Origin: DYKG01 sp964596185
GTDB taxonomy: Bacteria > Muiribacteriota > Ozemobacteria > Ozemobacterales > Ozemobacteraceae
Length of the DNA: 64,000 bases
Assembly (NCBI GenBank): GCA_964596185.1
Contig: CAZQUE010000001.1
Span: 62,001-126,000 of the forward strand
Direction of reading: 5' to 3'
The notes under the pieces are model-generated. The model saw nothing but the letters and a program-made list of their open reading frames with translations, was not told the DNA's origin and did no database searches. Made by a program: the position numbers and the translations under genes. Positions 34,431-43,318 of this stretch are shown piece after piece; position 1 is the stretch's first letter, and every line of letters starts with the position of its first letter.

Positions 34431-35417
34431 TTATCTTGTAGCCCAGTCAATCAATGGCTTGGCACGCCATGGCAAAGACATCAGATTGGTGCTGCGCAAT
34501 TGTTTGTGGAACTTTTCCAGTTCTTTAAATTTTTTCTGGTCGGGTGAGCGGCCAACTATTGCACCCAGCGCCTGTAAACTTACCTGATGCCATGAATTGA
34601 TCCAGTAAATGAATTTTTCAGGGGTCAGGGTTTCAAGCTTTCTGATATCTTTTTTACCCATTTTCAAAAATGGCTGTTGATACTCAGGTTTGATAGCCCT
34701 GGCCAGATTCTGAATGCCACTGGCAACGCAGTTTGCACCAAAAACATTGTATTTCTGAAAAATGGGTTTGTCTGACATGTTTGGGTTCTCGGCACTTAGC
34801 GCTCTCAGATAGGTCATTGCCGCCAATCTGGCCGTTTCTTCGGCGTGAGCAAGGAAAAACATCGTCAGATCAACTTTTTTGGTGTTAACTGTGTGGCGAT
34901 ATTTTGGTTGTATCGGCGCAATGCTTTCATAGTATTCAATGGAGTATGCACGCATTTGAATGAGCTGAAATCCGGTGATGCCCTGTATGCTGAAGTCCTT
35001 TTCCGGCCCAGTGCCCATCAGCAGACCCTTTACCTTCTTGCTGTCACCTTTGCTGTTCTTAATCGTTATTGCGGATTTGAAGTGAAAAAGAGTTGCAAAA
35101 TGAAAAGCTCCCGGGGCTATGGGAATATTCATGATTTCTGCGCTGGCAAGTTCCGCAATTGGGAAACGACCAGACCAGAGGTCGTTGTTGTCATGAATGT
35201 TGCTGAATAAGATAACATCTTTGCTTTCGGCAATGGCTATGGTAGGAATGCGATCTTTTTTGGGAAAAATCAACCTTCGAGCATAGTTGTTTTGCAGGAT
35301 TTCAATTCTCAGCTCCTGGGCGATATCGTCTGCCCATGAGGAAAAACTGCTGGCAAAGATCGAGCCGGATATCAATAAAAAAGTAAAGATGAATAACAAC
35401 AAACTCTTTAACTTCAT
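34431..35417 (-). CDS. exported protein of unknown function with a conserved-looking Asn-Cys motif
   Basis: No family recognised with confidence. The protein (328 residues from the ATG at 35417, GAGGT site 6 bases upstream) has a Sec signal peptide about 1-22. Its C-terminal half contains FFLAHAEETAR followed about 40 residues later by KYNVFGANCVASGIQNL, a His...Asn-Cys arrangement that recalls the DUF4105/Lnb-type or NlpC-like periplasmic cysteine enzymes; this resemblance is weak. Converges with the ABC ATPase gene, 12 bases apart. Confidence 0.6.
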   Translation of the reverse strand: MKLKSLLLFIFTFLLISGSIFASSFSSWADDIAQELRIEILQNNYARRLIFPKKDRIPTIAIAESKDVILFSNIHDNNDLWSGRFPIAELASAEIMNIPIAPGAFHFATLFHFKSAITIKNSKGDSKKVKGLLMGTGPEKDFSIQGITGFQLIQMRAYSIEYYESIAPIQPKYRHTVNTKKVDLTMFFLAHAEETARLAAMTYLRALSAENPNMSDKPIFQKYNVFGANCVASGIQNLARAIKPEYQQPFLKMGKKDIRKLETLTPEKFIYWINSWHQVSLQALGAIVGRSPDQKKFKELEKFHKQLRSTNLMSLPWRAKPLIDWATR

Positions 35418-35447
35418 TTTGTACCTCTTAGATTTAATTACTAAACC

Positions 35448-35475
35448 ATTATACTTTTTTTGAAAATTTTGGCAA
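35448..35475 (-). promoter_or_regulatory. sigma-70-type promoter of the 34431-35417 gene
   Basis: Minus strand TTGCCA (35475-35470), 16-base spacer, perfect TATAAT (35453-35448), about 30 bases before the ATG. Confidence 0.65.
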
Positions 35476-35502
35476 CCCGCAATCGTTTTCAGAACCAATG
35501 AT

Positions 35503-35531
35503 TTGCACCATATTCAAGCCTGTGCTAGATT
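35503..35531 (+). promoter_or_regulatory. sigma-70-type promoter of the 35568 gene
   Basis: TTGCAC (35503-35508), 17-base spacer, TAGATT (35526-35531), start of transcription near 35538, 30 bases before the ATG. Confidence 0.55.
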
Positions 35532-35567
35532 AAAAAGTCTGTGAGATTTTCCTGGGGGTACTGAACA

Positions 35568-36926
35568 ATGAAAAAAACTCTGATTTCTGTTTTGCTTCTG
35601 GTGTTGTGCGGAGCATCCTTAACTTTGGCAACAACGGAAATGGAAACTTTGATTTCTGATATGATCACCGCTTATAGTTCCAGCAGTTCTGGGCTCAAAG
35701 ACCCGGCATTCATTGCCAAAGTCGCTGAGATCGATGAACATCTTCGGGTAAGCATTGAACGCGACCAAAAGATCGATGCTTTCAGAGAGCTTATTAAAAC
35801 TTCACGCAAGTTCAGATCGAGAAAATCTGCTCGCAAAATGTTTGAATTCGTTTTGGAAAAAGCCTACAAACGCTTGCAGTTTGCCAAAGTGCAACAAGAC
35901 TTCGAGGTCTCTGCTGAAATGCTTGAAGAAATCGATCTAATGCTGGTAACCATTGAAAAATATCTCGACCCAAATCTTCCGGACATGGATACTGTCGACC
36001 GGGCTGTTCTTGAAAATAAGCGAGGACGTTTGACCGATCGTATAAAGAAGGAGTATGCAAAGGTTGCCGAAGCAGAACCCGACAAAAAGCTGGTCATTGA
36101 AGTTGTTGATTCAGAAGGAAATCCGGGAAAGCTTTCTCCCTCACGAGAAGCCAATCTGCTCGCAAAGCTAAAAACAATAGTTCCTGATGCGGGTAAAACC
36201 AGAATCAACATCAAGCTGACCCAGAATAAGCTTTTTGATATGGAAATTAAAGTCGATAGCTTTATTGCCCCCAATGGCTTCTCAGTTATCGCCGGTGAAC
36301 TTGGTTTTGCTGATGTGGCACTTGAAGCTCTCGATGACAGTAATCCAACTGAGTTGACCAACGTTTTTGGTGACGCCTTCTTTCGCCGTTATCGCATCGT
36401 TCAAAGCGAAGAACAACTCAATATCATGCCCAAGGTTGGCGAAGCCGCTTATGAAATGGGATCTTTTGCGCCGGGCCAGAGCTGGAAAATGCCTTTGAAA
36501 AAGGCCGGCGGCATCTCAGGAATTATCAAAGAGCTTGAAGGAAATACCGAAATTGTCGTCGTTAATGGCAAAACCGCCAAGGCTGATCATTTCATCGAAT
36601 TCAAAAATATGGGCACACGCAATATGATTTTTCTGCAGGGCACTGATGTAACTGGTCTGGTATCAGTTAAAGCTCTGGGTTTTTTGATCCCGAAAAAAGG
36701 GCAGGTAACATTTCGCGAGGCTCTTTTAATCGTCGATGACGAACTCGCCTCCGATATCACCAGCTATATTGGCGGACAGGGAATAAACTGGTTCTTGAAG
36801 CGTGCCTCAGAAAATCTGCGCAAAGGCTTGCCGTTTACGCCGATTCTCGAAAATCTGAATATGGATCAGGATGAAAGCGGAAAAATGGTTTACATTTTTA
36901 GCGGTCGCGGCCCAGTCGCTCGCTGA
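35568..36926 (+). CDS. exported protein of unknown function, helical N-terminal half
   Basis: The 452-residue protein has a clear Sec signal peptide (about 1-21, SLTLA cleavage). Residues about 25-170 are highly charged and helical (IERDQKIDAFRELIKTSRKF and similar), the rest has mixed beta character (MEIKVDSFIAPNGFSVIAGELGF and later). I cannot assign a family. Own promoter upstream; ribosome site CTGGGGGT. Its last 29 bases overlap, tail to tail, the end of the GH3-family gene on the other strand. Confidence 0.6.
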   Translation: MKKTLISVLLLVLCGASLTLATTEMETLISDMITAYSSSSSGLKDPAFIAKVAEIDEHLRVSIERDQKIDAFRELIKTSRKFRSRKSARKMFEFVLEKAYKRLQFAKVQQDFEVSAEMLEEIDLMLVTIEKYLDPNLPDMDTVDRAVLENKRGRLTDRIKKEYAKVAEAEPDKKLVIEVVDSEGNPGKLSPSREANLLAKLKTIVPDAGKTRINIKLTQNKLFDMEIKVDSFIAPNGFSVIAGELGFADVALEALDDSNPTELTNVFGDAFFRRYRIVQSEEQLNIMPKVGEAAYEMGSFAPGQSWKMPLKKAGGISGIIKELEGNTEIVVVNGKTAKADHFIEFKNMGTRNMIFLQGTDVTGLVSVKALGFLIPKKGQVTFREALLIVDDELASDITSYIGGQGINWFLKRASENLRKGLPFTPILENLNMDQDESGKMVYIFSGRGPVAR

Positions 36927-38511
36927 ACCATGCGAACCAGCCGGAATCCCGGCTTAAAACACTTGACTTGAGGGTGCTGAATTGCCCGCCTGTTTCTGCC
37001 TGTCTTTCCAGTCGCAGGCGGGCCATGGTTTCATCGTTGCAATCGATCGGCATCACTTGAACGGCTTGAAGTTGACCATTTTCGACACACCAGTTGTAAT
37101 GAAAATTCTGGCGCAACATCAGCTCAATTTTATCGGCCAGGTTGGGCTGAAAATGCTCATGACTCAAGTACAATACGTAATGGGCCTGCTTGTTCCCCTT
37201 TGCTCTTTCTGGCGCAATGAATGCCGCATGTGCCCGAGGTATTGTTGAAACTAGTATTTGTTTAATATGATCTGAATTGAGCTTCTCACCGCACAAATCA
37301 GAAACGATGCTTTCTTTGCCCAGGAATTTATAGCAGGGCAGGTTTTTCCAATAACCGGCAACCTGAACCAGGTCGTTCAAACGATAACGGAACAGCCCGC
37401 CAAAGGTTGTTATCAACAGACTGTAGATTTTGCCCGTTTCCAGCTGATGAGCAAGTTTGATCTGCCCGCAATCCGTGCCGACAAATTCAAAGAACGCTGA
37501 CCTGACAGCGAGTACCGGAGCGGTTGCGCTGCTGATAGGAATTGTAACCGGGCATTCGGTTGCAAGGATGCCCTTAGTTTGCAGAAAAGCCTGAGGAAAC
37601 ATTTTGCCAAGTCCGGTTGCTTCAGCCTGTGCTTCAGCTTCAGCCCAGGTAGAAATGAGACAAAGTCTTGGCCATAAAATTCTGGAAAAACCTTGAAAAT
37701 CGCCTTGTTCAAACATCGAAAAGGCTTCAGCAACTTCGGCAGCTCTTGCTTTCCCGGTTTTCTCTCGTAAATCTTTCATAAGTCGGGTTTTGAAATCTGA
37801 AATCTCGCTGAACAAGGTTTTTATGAAAGTTGGATTCCACAACGAAATCAGGCGAAGATTTTTTTCGGTCAGCAAATGCAGCAGAGTTTGATATTTCCAT
37901 GCCGATATTTCGCTGATTCCTGATACTTCGGCGGGAACCGCCATCAGCAAGTCTACCAATCTGCGGCTCCAGCTGCCAAAATATTCTGAATCAGCGGCAA
38001 AACCGATTTTTATTCCGCCTTCGGTTGTTTGCCCGAGATGAGTTTTTGGGGTAACCACCCAATAAGCCGAACCGCCCCATAAACCAGGGAAATTCAGATA
38101 AAGGTCGACGAGCCATGGGTGCAGGGCTCGGTTGAATGAGCTTTGCAGCCCTTCTGTATAAGGGATTAGTTTGCTTGCTGAGCTCGAGCCGCTGGTTATT
38201 TCGAACATTTTTACCGGCTCATCCGTCAATATTCGGGGTTCGCCCCTGGCAATTCTTTCAATGTAAGGTTGATAGTCTTCGTAAGTACTAATTGGCACTC
38301 GTTTCTGAAAATCAGTCGCACGTTCAATTTCTGAAAATCCATGCTCTTTGCCAAAAACGCTGTTTTGGCTGCGACAGAGAATTTCTTTCAAAGTCTGGTT
38401 CTGAACGACCGCTAGAGGGCGTCTGGCCGCCTTGAAGAATCTTGTTGATTCAAGCAGACAACTACTGAGCCAGGCAGCCTGGATGGCACTGGTCATCGCT
38501 TGCTTGAGCAT
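36898..38511 (-). CDS. GH3-family acyl-adenylate/amido synthetase
   Basis: The 537-residue protein matches the GH3 (auxin-responsive) fold of the adenylating enzyme superfamily: YEDYQPYIERIARGE (about 76-90), ATP loop MFEITSGSSSASKLIPYT (about 101-118), and the C-terminal FGGLFRYRLNDLVQVAGY (about 375-392) followed by GKESIVSDLCGEKL. In plants GH3 proteins couple amino acids to carboxylic acids through an acyl-AMP; bacterial members are mostly uncharacterised. It is the last gene of a minus-strand operon with two radical SAM and two GNAT-like genes, so it may join an amine to a modified acid. The substrate is unknown. Confidence 0.85.
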   Translation of the reverse strand: MLKQAMTSAIQAAWLSSCLLESTRFFKAARRPLAVVQNQTLKEILCRSQNSVFGKEHGFSEIERATDFQKRVPISTYEDYQPYIERIARGEPRILTDEPVKMFEITSGSSSASKLIPYTEGLQSSFNRALHPWLVDLYLNFPGLWGGSAYWVVTPKTHLGQTTEGGIKIGFAADSEYFGSWSRRLVDLLMAVPAEVSGISEISAWKYQTLLHLLTEKNLRLISLWNPTFIKTLFSEISDFKTRLMKDLREKTGKARAAEVAEAFSMFEQGDFQGFSRILWPRLCLISTWAEAEAQAEATGLGKMFPQAFLQTKGILATECPVTIPISSATAPVLAVRSAFFEFVGTDCGQIKLAHQLETGKIYSLLITTFGGLFRYRLNDLVQVAGYWKNLPCYKFLGKESIVSDLCGEKLNSDHIKQILVSTIPRAHAAFIAPERAKGNKQAHYVLYLSHEHFQPNLADKIELMLRQNFHYNWCVENGQLQAVQVMPIDCNDETMARLRLERQAETGGQFSTLKSSVLSRDSGWFAWFSERLGRDR

Positions 38512-39224
38512 TAACTACGCAAAAGCCTTTTTACAAAGGGTTTAATGTTTTCGAGAGTCAGCTGGGTAATACAAGCCAGCTCATCACCCTCAACACAACC
38601 GGGGTTACTTTTGAGAAAAAAATCAATGTGCGGGTTGCCTTTTCGTTCTTCTCCAGAGGCTGAAAGACCTTTTCGGAGCGGGGTGGGGTGTTCGAGTCTG
38701 ATAATGCCTTCCGCAGGGTTGTAGCGGTTTCCGAACAGCCTGGTCGCAGCACTGTCGAGAATTTCCTGCATCTTTGTCGGTGTGGCTTTGTCATGGCGTG
38801 GATAGAATTCATGAAAATAGGCCGGTAAAAAGCGATAAGTGCGAAACCCGCTGGAAATAAGGAACCAGTAGAGAGGTTGCGGGCCGATTTCCTCGAGAGT
38901 TTCGAGCATGAAACGTCCCCAGATCTTTGGTAACTCTAGAGTGCCCCAAAAGTCCGGGTGAATGATGGTGTCGCCGCTGAAAAGTATTTTTATCGTTTCG
39001 TCGGCAATTTTCAGATCAAAAATTTTGGCTGAAGTAAAACCTTTTATCTGTCCATCCATGTCTTTTAGAAGAATTACCCGACTTTTTTCTTCGAGATCTC
39101 TGAAGAAGGTCGTTTTGTCAGCATGATAAAATTCATTCATCAGCTTAAACATTGCTTCGCGTAAATCCGGTGAAAGATCACTTACTCGTTCGATTTGGCC
39201 GCTAAGCTTTCTATTAAGATCCAT
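38511..39224 (-). CDS. GNAT-like protein of unknown function
   Basis: A 237-residue protein that starts MDLNRKLSGQ (ATG at 39224 with GAGGG 5 bases upstream; a TTG at 39236 would overlap the previous gene). A GNAT-like topology is suggested by FKLMNEFYHADKTTFFRDLEEK, VILLKDMDGQIKGFTSAKIF (about 50-70) and a long helix after PDFWGTLELP, but the RxxGxG loop of acetyl-CoA binding is missing. The C-terminal third is unfamiliar. It shares a single base with the GH3 gene, so both are surely cotranscribed. Confidence 0.55.
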   Translation of the reverse strand: MDLNRKLSGQIERVSDLSPDLREAMFKLMNEFYHADKTTFFRDLEEKSRVILLKDMDGQIKGFTSAKIFDLKIADETIKILFSGDTIIHPDFWGTLELPKIWGRFMLETLEEIGPQPLYWFLISSGFRTYRFLPAYFHEFYPRHDKATPTKMQEILDSAATRLFGNRYNPAEGIIRLEHPTPLRKGLSASGEERKGNPHIDFFLKSNPGCVEGDELACITQLTLENIKPFVKRLLRS

Positions 39225-39232
39225 CTTTTCCC

Positions 39233-40447
39233 TCAAAGAGCACCAAGGTTTGTTAATTGTAACTGTTGTTCGCCAAAATCATAAGCCCCGATTTCGGGCC
39301 AATACACCTGATACATGATACTCCAATATGGAATAAAAAACACGCATTTTGCCGCTTCGATTGCCGGATGCGCCTCACTCACTCCCCAGGCGGCAAAGTC
39401 GAAGTTGCGCATTTTGGCAGTAGCACAGGCTTCTTTAAGTAAAAGTGGTGAAAATCTTTTTTCAAAGCCGGGAAGAATTGCCCAGGGGTCGAGCAGAGCC
39501 TGATTAACCTGGTGCCCTTCATCTGGAATCGGGCAACGCCCTACCAGCGGGCTGGCGTAACGCCAGATTTTTTGCGTCATTTTCAATGCGGTACCCAGCT
39601 TTCTTACGACAATCTGCCGATCTTGTTGCTGGTTCCAGATGCCACAGGCGGCAATCAGTCGAGAATTCGAAAAAATTCCGACAAAATCTTCTATTGTGAG
39701 ATTGGGAAAATCACCCCTCCTGAAGCTTGCAGATTCAATCGCAGGCAGGCCGTCGTTAACTTTGCCGGCTTCTTGGAATAAACGGCAAAGCTCTTCCAAA
39801 TCCTGGTGCCCAAGCATCCGCACCGTTGGATTTTGCTTTGAGTTTTTTGCTCTGGCAGGATTCTCGTTATGGTGAATGGATTGGCGAAAACGTGCCGGCC
39901 AGCGTTGTCCAGGGCCATGAAGCGGAATCAATGCGGTGAGAAATCTTGCGATTCTTTGATACTGGGGCATGATTTTTTCAGCCTTGTTTTTTTCCAGAAG
40001 ATCCTGGGCGCTTTGGTTTTCTTCAAGGATAGAAGTGATGGTTAATTTTGCCGGTTGGCGGAGAAAGAATTGTTTTACTGCTCGATAGCCTCTGGCCAGA
40101 TACAACCCACCTCTAATCTCTGGATGCAGTCGCAGATGGTGCAGATAGCCCACCGGCTGAATTCTTCCACCCAGGTATGCCCGTCGCAGAGATCTAATGC
40201 CCATGCCGGCCAAACCATTGAAATTTTCCGGCTTTATCAGAACAAGATCATGATTGAAACCGTTATATGCAAGAGCTTTAAGAAAAGAGGGTTTGCTCTG
40301 ATAGTCGAGTTCCAGCATTTGGCCTGGCATGTAGGTTGCTGCCATCAATTGTTCGATCTGCTTGTCGATATCGCTAAAATTTTCCAGGTGAAACTGATTT
40401 TGCGCGAGATGCAGTTGCTCGGTTCCCCTGATCAAAGGTATCTCCAA
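39233..40447 (-). CDS. GNAT-like acyltransferase protein
   Basis: Protein of 404 residues. The N-terminal half has GNAT features: LVLIKPENFNGLAGMGIRSL (about 68-87) as the central strands and YLHHLRLHPEIRGGLYLARGY (about 100-120), where RGGLYLA takes the place of the acetyl-CoA loop. A second related half (about 200-400) repeats the pattern with ESASFRRGDFPNLTIEDFVGIF, so it may be a tandem GNAT. Substrate unknown. It lies 7 bases after the radical SAM gene and 8 bases before the next GNAT-like gene start. Confidence 0.6.
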   Translation of the reverse strand: MEIPLIRGTEQLHLAQNQFHLENFSDIDKQIEQLMAATYMPGQMLELDYQSKPSFLKALAYNGFNHDLVLIKPENFNGLAGMGIRSLRRAYLGGRIQPVGYLHHLRLHPEIRGGLYLARGYRAVKQFFLRQPAKLTITSILEENQSAQDLLEKNKAEKIMPQYQRIARFLTALIPLHGPGQRWPARFRQSIHHNENPARAKNSKQNPTVRMLGHQDLEELCRLFQEAGKVNDGLPAIESASFRRGDFPNLTIEDFVGIFSNSRLIAACGIWNQQQDRQIVVRKLGTALKMTQKIWRYASPLVGRCPIPDEGHQVNQALLDPWAILPGFEKRFSPLLLKEACATAKMRNFDFAAWGVSEAHPAIEAAKCVFFIPYWSIMYQVYWPEIGAYDFGEQQLQLTNLGAL

Positions 40448-40454
40448 TAAGTGT

Positions 40455-41801
40455 TTATTCTAAATATTTGTCATCTTCGGGGAATCCCAGCGGGATGCCG
40501 AATTTTTCATCGACTTCACGACGCCCATAGTAATTCTGGGTCACATACAATAAAAATGTCGAAAGACTGTGCATTTGTGTTTTTGGAGCCAGACCGCGTC
40601 GAACGATCGATTTCAGTGAATAGAACTTTTTGCGGTAATCTCGGCACCATTGCGCAAGTTCCTTTGGCCCCAGCATTTGTGGATAATATGGAACCTGGCC
40701 GAAACTGAAGCTTGGATCAAGCCACCATGCATCGGATGTCATGCGTCCTTGGGCTGCAAGTTTTGCATAAAGCGCTGTGCCGGGGAATGGCACCAGATGG
40801 TTGAATGCGACGAGAAAAAACTGATGCTTCATCGAAAAGTCGAGAGTTCGTTGAAAAGAGCTGGTGTCATCGCCATCTATACCGAAGAGAAAGGTTGCAT
40901 AAACACAGATATTGTTTTCTTTGACCTCGGCCAGAGCTTTTTCATAGAGCTTTATCGATTCATTGCTCGATTTGTTCAAGCTACATAGCAAATCACTGCG
41001 CAGAGATTCAAAGCCGATTAAAACTCCAGTACAGCCTGAGTCAGCCATAGCCCTGATCAATTTCCCATCGGCCGCAGCTTCAACGCTGATCTGGGTAACC
41101 CATTTTATGTTGAGCGGCTTTAAGGCCCGACATAAGCCGAAAACCGCTTCAGGATTGGCGGCAATGTTGTCGTCAATGAGAAAAACAATTTTCTGCCCGG
41201 TTCGTTTGATTTCTTCGGCGACCTCTTCCGGAGGCCTGAAATAATGACGGCCTTTGGTGAAAGAAGTTATCGAACAGAAACTGCAATGGTGCGAGCAGCC
41301 ACGTGAAAATTCAACCAGTGCCAGTGGCAGATATTTTTTGTCGGCATAAACTTCACGTCTTGGGTAGACTCCCTGCCAGGGAAAATCAAACGGGCCATCA
41401 TAACGCTTTTTCAGTTTGCCAGCTCGTGCGTCGGCAAGAACCCTTTCCCAGATTCCTTCTGCTGGACCGACAACAATGGCATCGGCGTGGTTCTGGACTT
41501 CATCGGGCCACAGAGTCGGGTGATAGCCGCCCATTATCACAGGAATGCCACGTTTGCGGTATTTCGCCGCAATCTGGTAAGCGCGCCGTGCCGTATAGGT
41601 TTCTGTTGTAATTCCGACAATATCTGTCGGCAAATCAGTGTCTACCGGTTCAACGCGGTCATCCTGGATGGTGATTTCCCAATCTGGTGGGGTAAGAGAT
41701 GCGAGCACCGCCAGCACCAATGGTTCCATTTGCCAGGTGGCAACATATTTTTGGTCGGGTTTGCGTCCGATCGAGGGCATTATCAGGGTCAGTCTTTTCA
41801 T
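40455..41801 (-). CDS. B12-binding-type radical SAM protein
   Basis: The 448-residue protein has an N-terminal cobalamin-binding-like Rossmann domain (about 1-135; IVGITTETYTARRAYQIA, VIMGGYHPTLWPDE) and a radical SAM barrel with Cys-x3-Cys-x2-Cys in RGCSHHCSFC (about 170-179) plus FLIDDNI and FLFGIDGDD. The C-terminal part (about 335-448, FPGTALYAKL...WWLDPSF) looks like the DUF4070-type tail found in hopanoid and tetraether-lipid radical SAM enzymes. Methyl transfer or C-C bond chemistry on an unactivated carbon is typical of the class. The classic DxHxxG cobalamin motif is absent. Substrate unknown. Confidence 0.85.
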   Translation of the reverse strand: MKRLTLIMPSIGRKPDQKYVATWQMEPLVLAVLASLTPPDWEITIQDDRVEPVDTDLPTDIVGITTETYTARRAYQIAAKYRKRGIPVIMGGYHPTLWPDEVQNHADAIVVGPAEGIWERVLADARAGKLKKRYDGPFDFPWQGVYPRREVYADKKYLPLALVEFSRGCSHHCSFCSITSFTKGRHYFRPPEEVAEEIKRTGQKIVFLIDDNIAANPEAVFGLCRALKPLNIKWVTQISVEAAADGKLIRAMADSGCTGVLIGFESLRSDLLCSLNKSSNESIKLYEKALAEVKENNICVYATFLFGIDGDDTSSFQRTLDFSMKHQFFLVAFNHLVPFPGTALYAKLAAQGRMTSDAWWLDPSFSFGQVPYYPQMLGPKELAQWCRDYRKKFYSLKSIVRRGLAPKTQMHSLSTFLLYVTQNYYGRREVDEKFGIPLGFPEDDKYLE

Positions 41802-43138
41802 GCCGGTGGAATCCCTTCGTTAACGTCGCCACAGAGCATTTCATCAGTCATGCTGCGCAATCTTTTGGCATAAGAGCGATAACCAAGGTTCAGGCCTATG
41901 GCAAAGGCGGTTGATGTTCTTGATCCAAGTAAGCGTTTGGCCACTGAGGGAATTCGGTAGGCGTGTTGCCAGGCCCAGTGGAGGCCGTCTCTGAGTTGCT
42001 CGACACTCATCCGTGCTGGTTTTATGACGATGTGTTCGACATCATACAACGACCAGTTGGTATTGATTATTCGCCCTTGTTTTTCGAGTTTTCTATAGGC
42101 TCCGGTGTTGGGAAACGGTGTGTAAGTAGAGAATCTTGGCAGATCGACGTAGGCTTTATCGCAGAAATCAACTGTTCGTTTGAAAATGTCGGGTTCATCA
42201 TCATCGAGCCCGAAAACAAAACAGGCCTGGACGCCCATGCCGTGGTCGTGCATCTGTTTTACCAGATCGATATAGAAATTAACAGAATTATGATTCTTCT
42301 GAATTGAGCCGATAGACATCTGGTTAACCGATTCAAAGCCGATTAAAAGACCTTTGCAGCCGCTTTCGCCAACGATTCTCATCAGTTCAGGATCTTCGCC
42401 TATTTTGGTTGTGGAAAGACCGAACCACTTCTTGTTGATCGATTTCATTGCCGTGAAAAGCCTTTTGGCATATTCAGGGTCTTCCATCGGACTTGGGTCG
42501 AGTAACACGAACTCATTGCCAGGCAAAGATGCCGCCTCGGCAACAACCTCGTCGACCGGGCGCATATAGAAGTTCGAGCCCCAGGTTGCGGGAATAGAGC
42601 AAAAATCGCAGTCATTGAGGCAGCCGCGCGTAGCCCATATCGTCGAACTGGTTATATAACGATCTTGTTTCAGAAGATCGCGTCTGGCAATCGGGTAATT
42701 AACCAGAGAAGGCGGCTTCAAACCATTGTAACGCTTCTGCATCTGGCCTTTGCTGAAATCACGCAGTAGCTGAGGCCATGTTTCTTCGCCAAACCCGATG
42801 ACAATGCTGTCAGAGTGAGCTGCAGCTTCCTCCGGCATCAGGGTGACGTGAACTCCACCCATTACTACAGGAATTCCGCGGCGGCGGAAATGATCGGCGA
42901 TTGCATAGCCACGTAAGGCCGTTCCGGTAATGATGCTAATCGCAACCAGATCTGGTTTGGCCTCGAAGTCAACCAGCTGAACACCTTCATCGGCGATTTC
43001 AATTTCGAAATCCAGTTCAGGAGGGACCAGAGCCGCAAGAGTCGTCAAAGTCAGCGGCGAGTAGCGCAGTGATTTTGGAAAATTGCCGACACGATAACGA
43101 TGTACCGTTCCGCTGGGTTGAATCAGAAGAAGCTTCAT
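41798..43138 (-). CDS. B12-binding-type radical SAM protein, operon lead gene
   Basis: First gene of the minus-strand rSAM-rSAM-GNAT-GNAT-GH3 operon; ATG at 43138 (447 residues). N-terminal B12-like domain (IAISIITGTALRGYAIA, VVMGGVHVTLMPEEA), cluster motif RGCLNDCDFC (about 175-184), and the CFVFGLDDDEPDIFKRTVDF/PFPNTGAYRKL/WSLYDVEH tail like DUF4070. It overlaps the next radical SAM gene by 4 bases. The ribosome site sits in the 3' arm of a 5-base perfect hairpin. The two proteins are clearly paralogous but diverged in the tail (DVEHIVIKP here, WLDPSFSF in the neighbour), suggesting successive or different steps. Confidence 0.85.
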   Translation of the reverse strand: MKLLLIQPSGTVHRYRVGNFPKSLRYSPLTLTTLAALVPPELDFEIEIADEGVQLVDFEAKPDLVAISIITGTALRGYAIADHFRRRGIPVVMGGVHVTLMPEEAAAHSDSIVIGFGEETWPQLLRDFSKGQMQKRYNGLKPPSLVNYPIARRDLLKQDRYITSSTIWATRGCLNDCDFCSIPATWGSNFYMRPVDEVVAEAASLPGNEFVLLDPSPMEDPEYAKRLFTAMKSINKKWFGLSTTKIGEDPELMRIVGESGCKGLLIGFESVNQMSIGSIQKNHNSVNFYIDLVKQMHDHGMGVQACFVFGLDDDEPDIFKRTVDFCDKAYVDLPRFSTYTPFPNTGAYRKLEKQGRIINTNWSLYDVEHIVIKPARMSVEQLRDGLHWAWQHAYRIPSVAKRLLGSRTSTAFAIGLNLGYRSYAKRLRSMTDEMLCGDVNEGIPPA

Positions 43139-43142
43139 TTTA

Positions 43143-43157
43143 AGCCTGCTTTCAGGC
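43143..43157 (-). other. hairpin over the ribosome site of the lead radical SAM gene
   Basis: Perfect GCCTG/CAGGC stem with a 4-base loop (arms 43144-43148 and 43153-43157). On the minus strand it ends 5 bases before the ATG and hides the CAGG used as ribosome site, so it could limit translation. Confidence 0.4.
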
Positions 43158-43250
43158 ACTAAATTATGCCTGGACGATATTTGCTATGATTTTAAAGGAT
43201 CGCTGCGGCAATTTTAACCCAAAATCTATTTAAACGCAATTAAGACACAA

Positions 43251-43295
43251 AAAAGCCTGAGTCAATCTTCATTTAAATGATTAATTCAGGCTTTT
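43251..43295 (-). terminator. terminator after the 43319-45055 gene
   Basis: A 10-base perfect stem AAAAGCCTGA (43251-43260) with TCAGGCTTTT (43286-43295); the 25-base loop contains the palindrome CATTTAAATG. On the minus strand the stem is followed by TTTT from the AAAA run, so it stops the pilin-like gene before the radical SAM operon. It could act on plus-strand transcripts as well. Confidence 0.8.
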
Positions 43296-43318
43296 CGCGT
43301 CGGCCTTTAAAGGTTCTT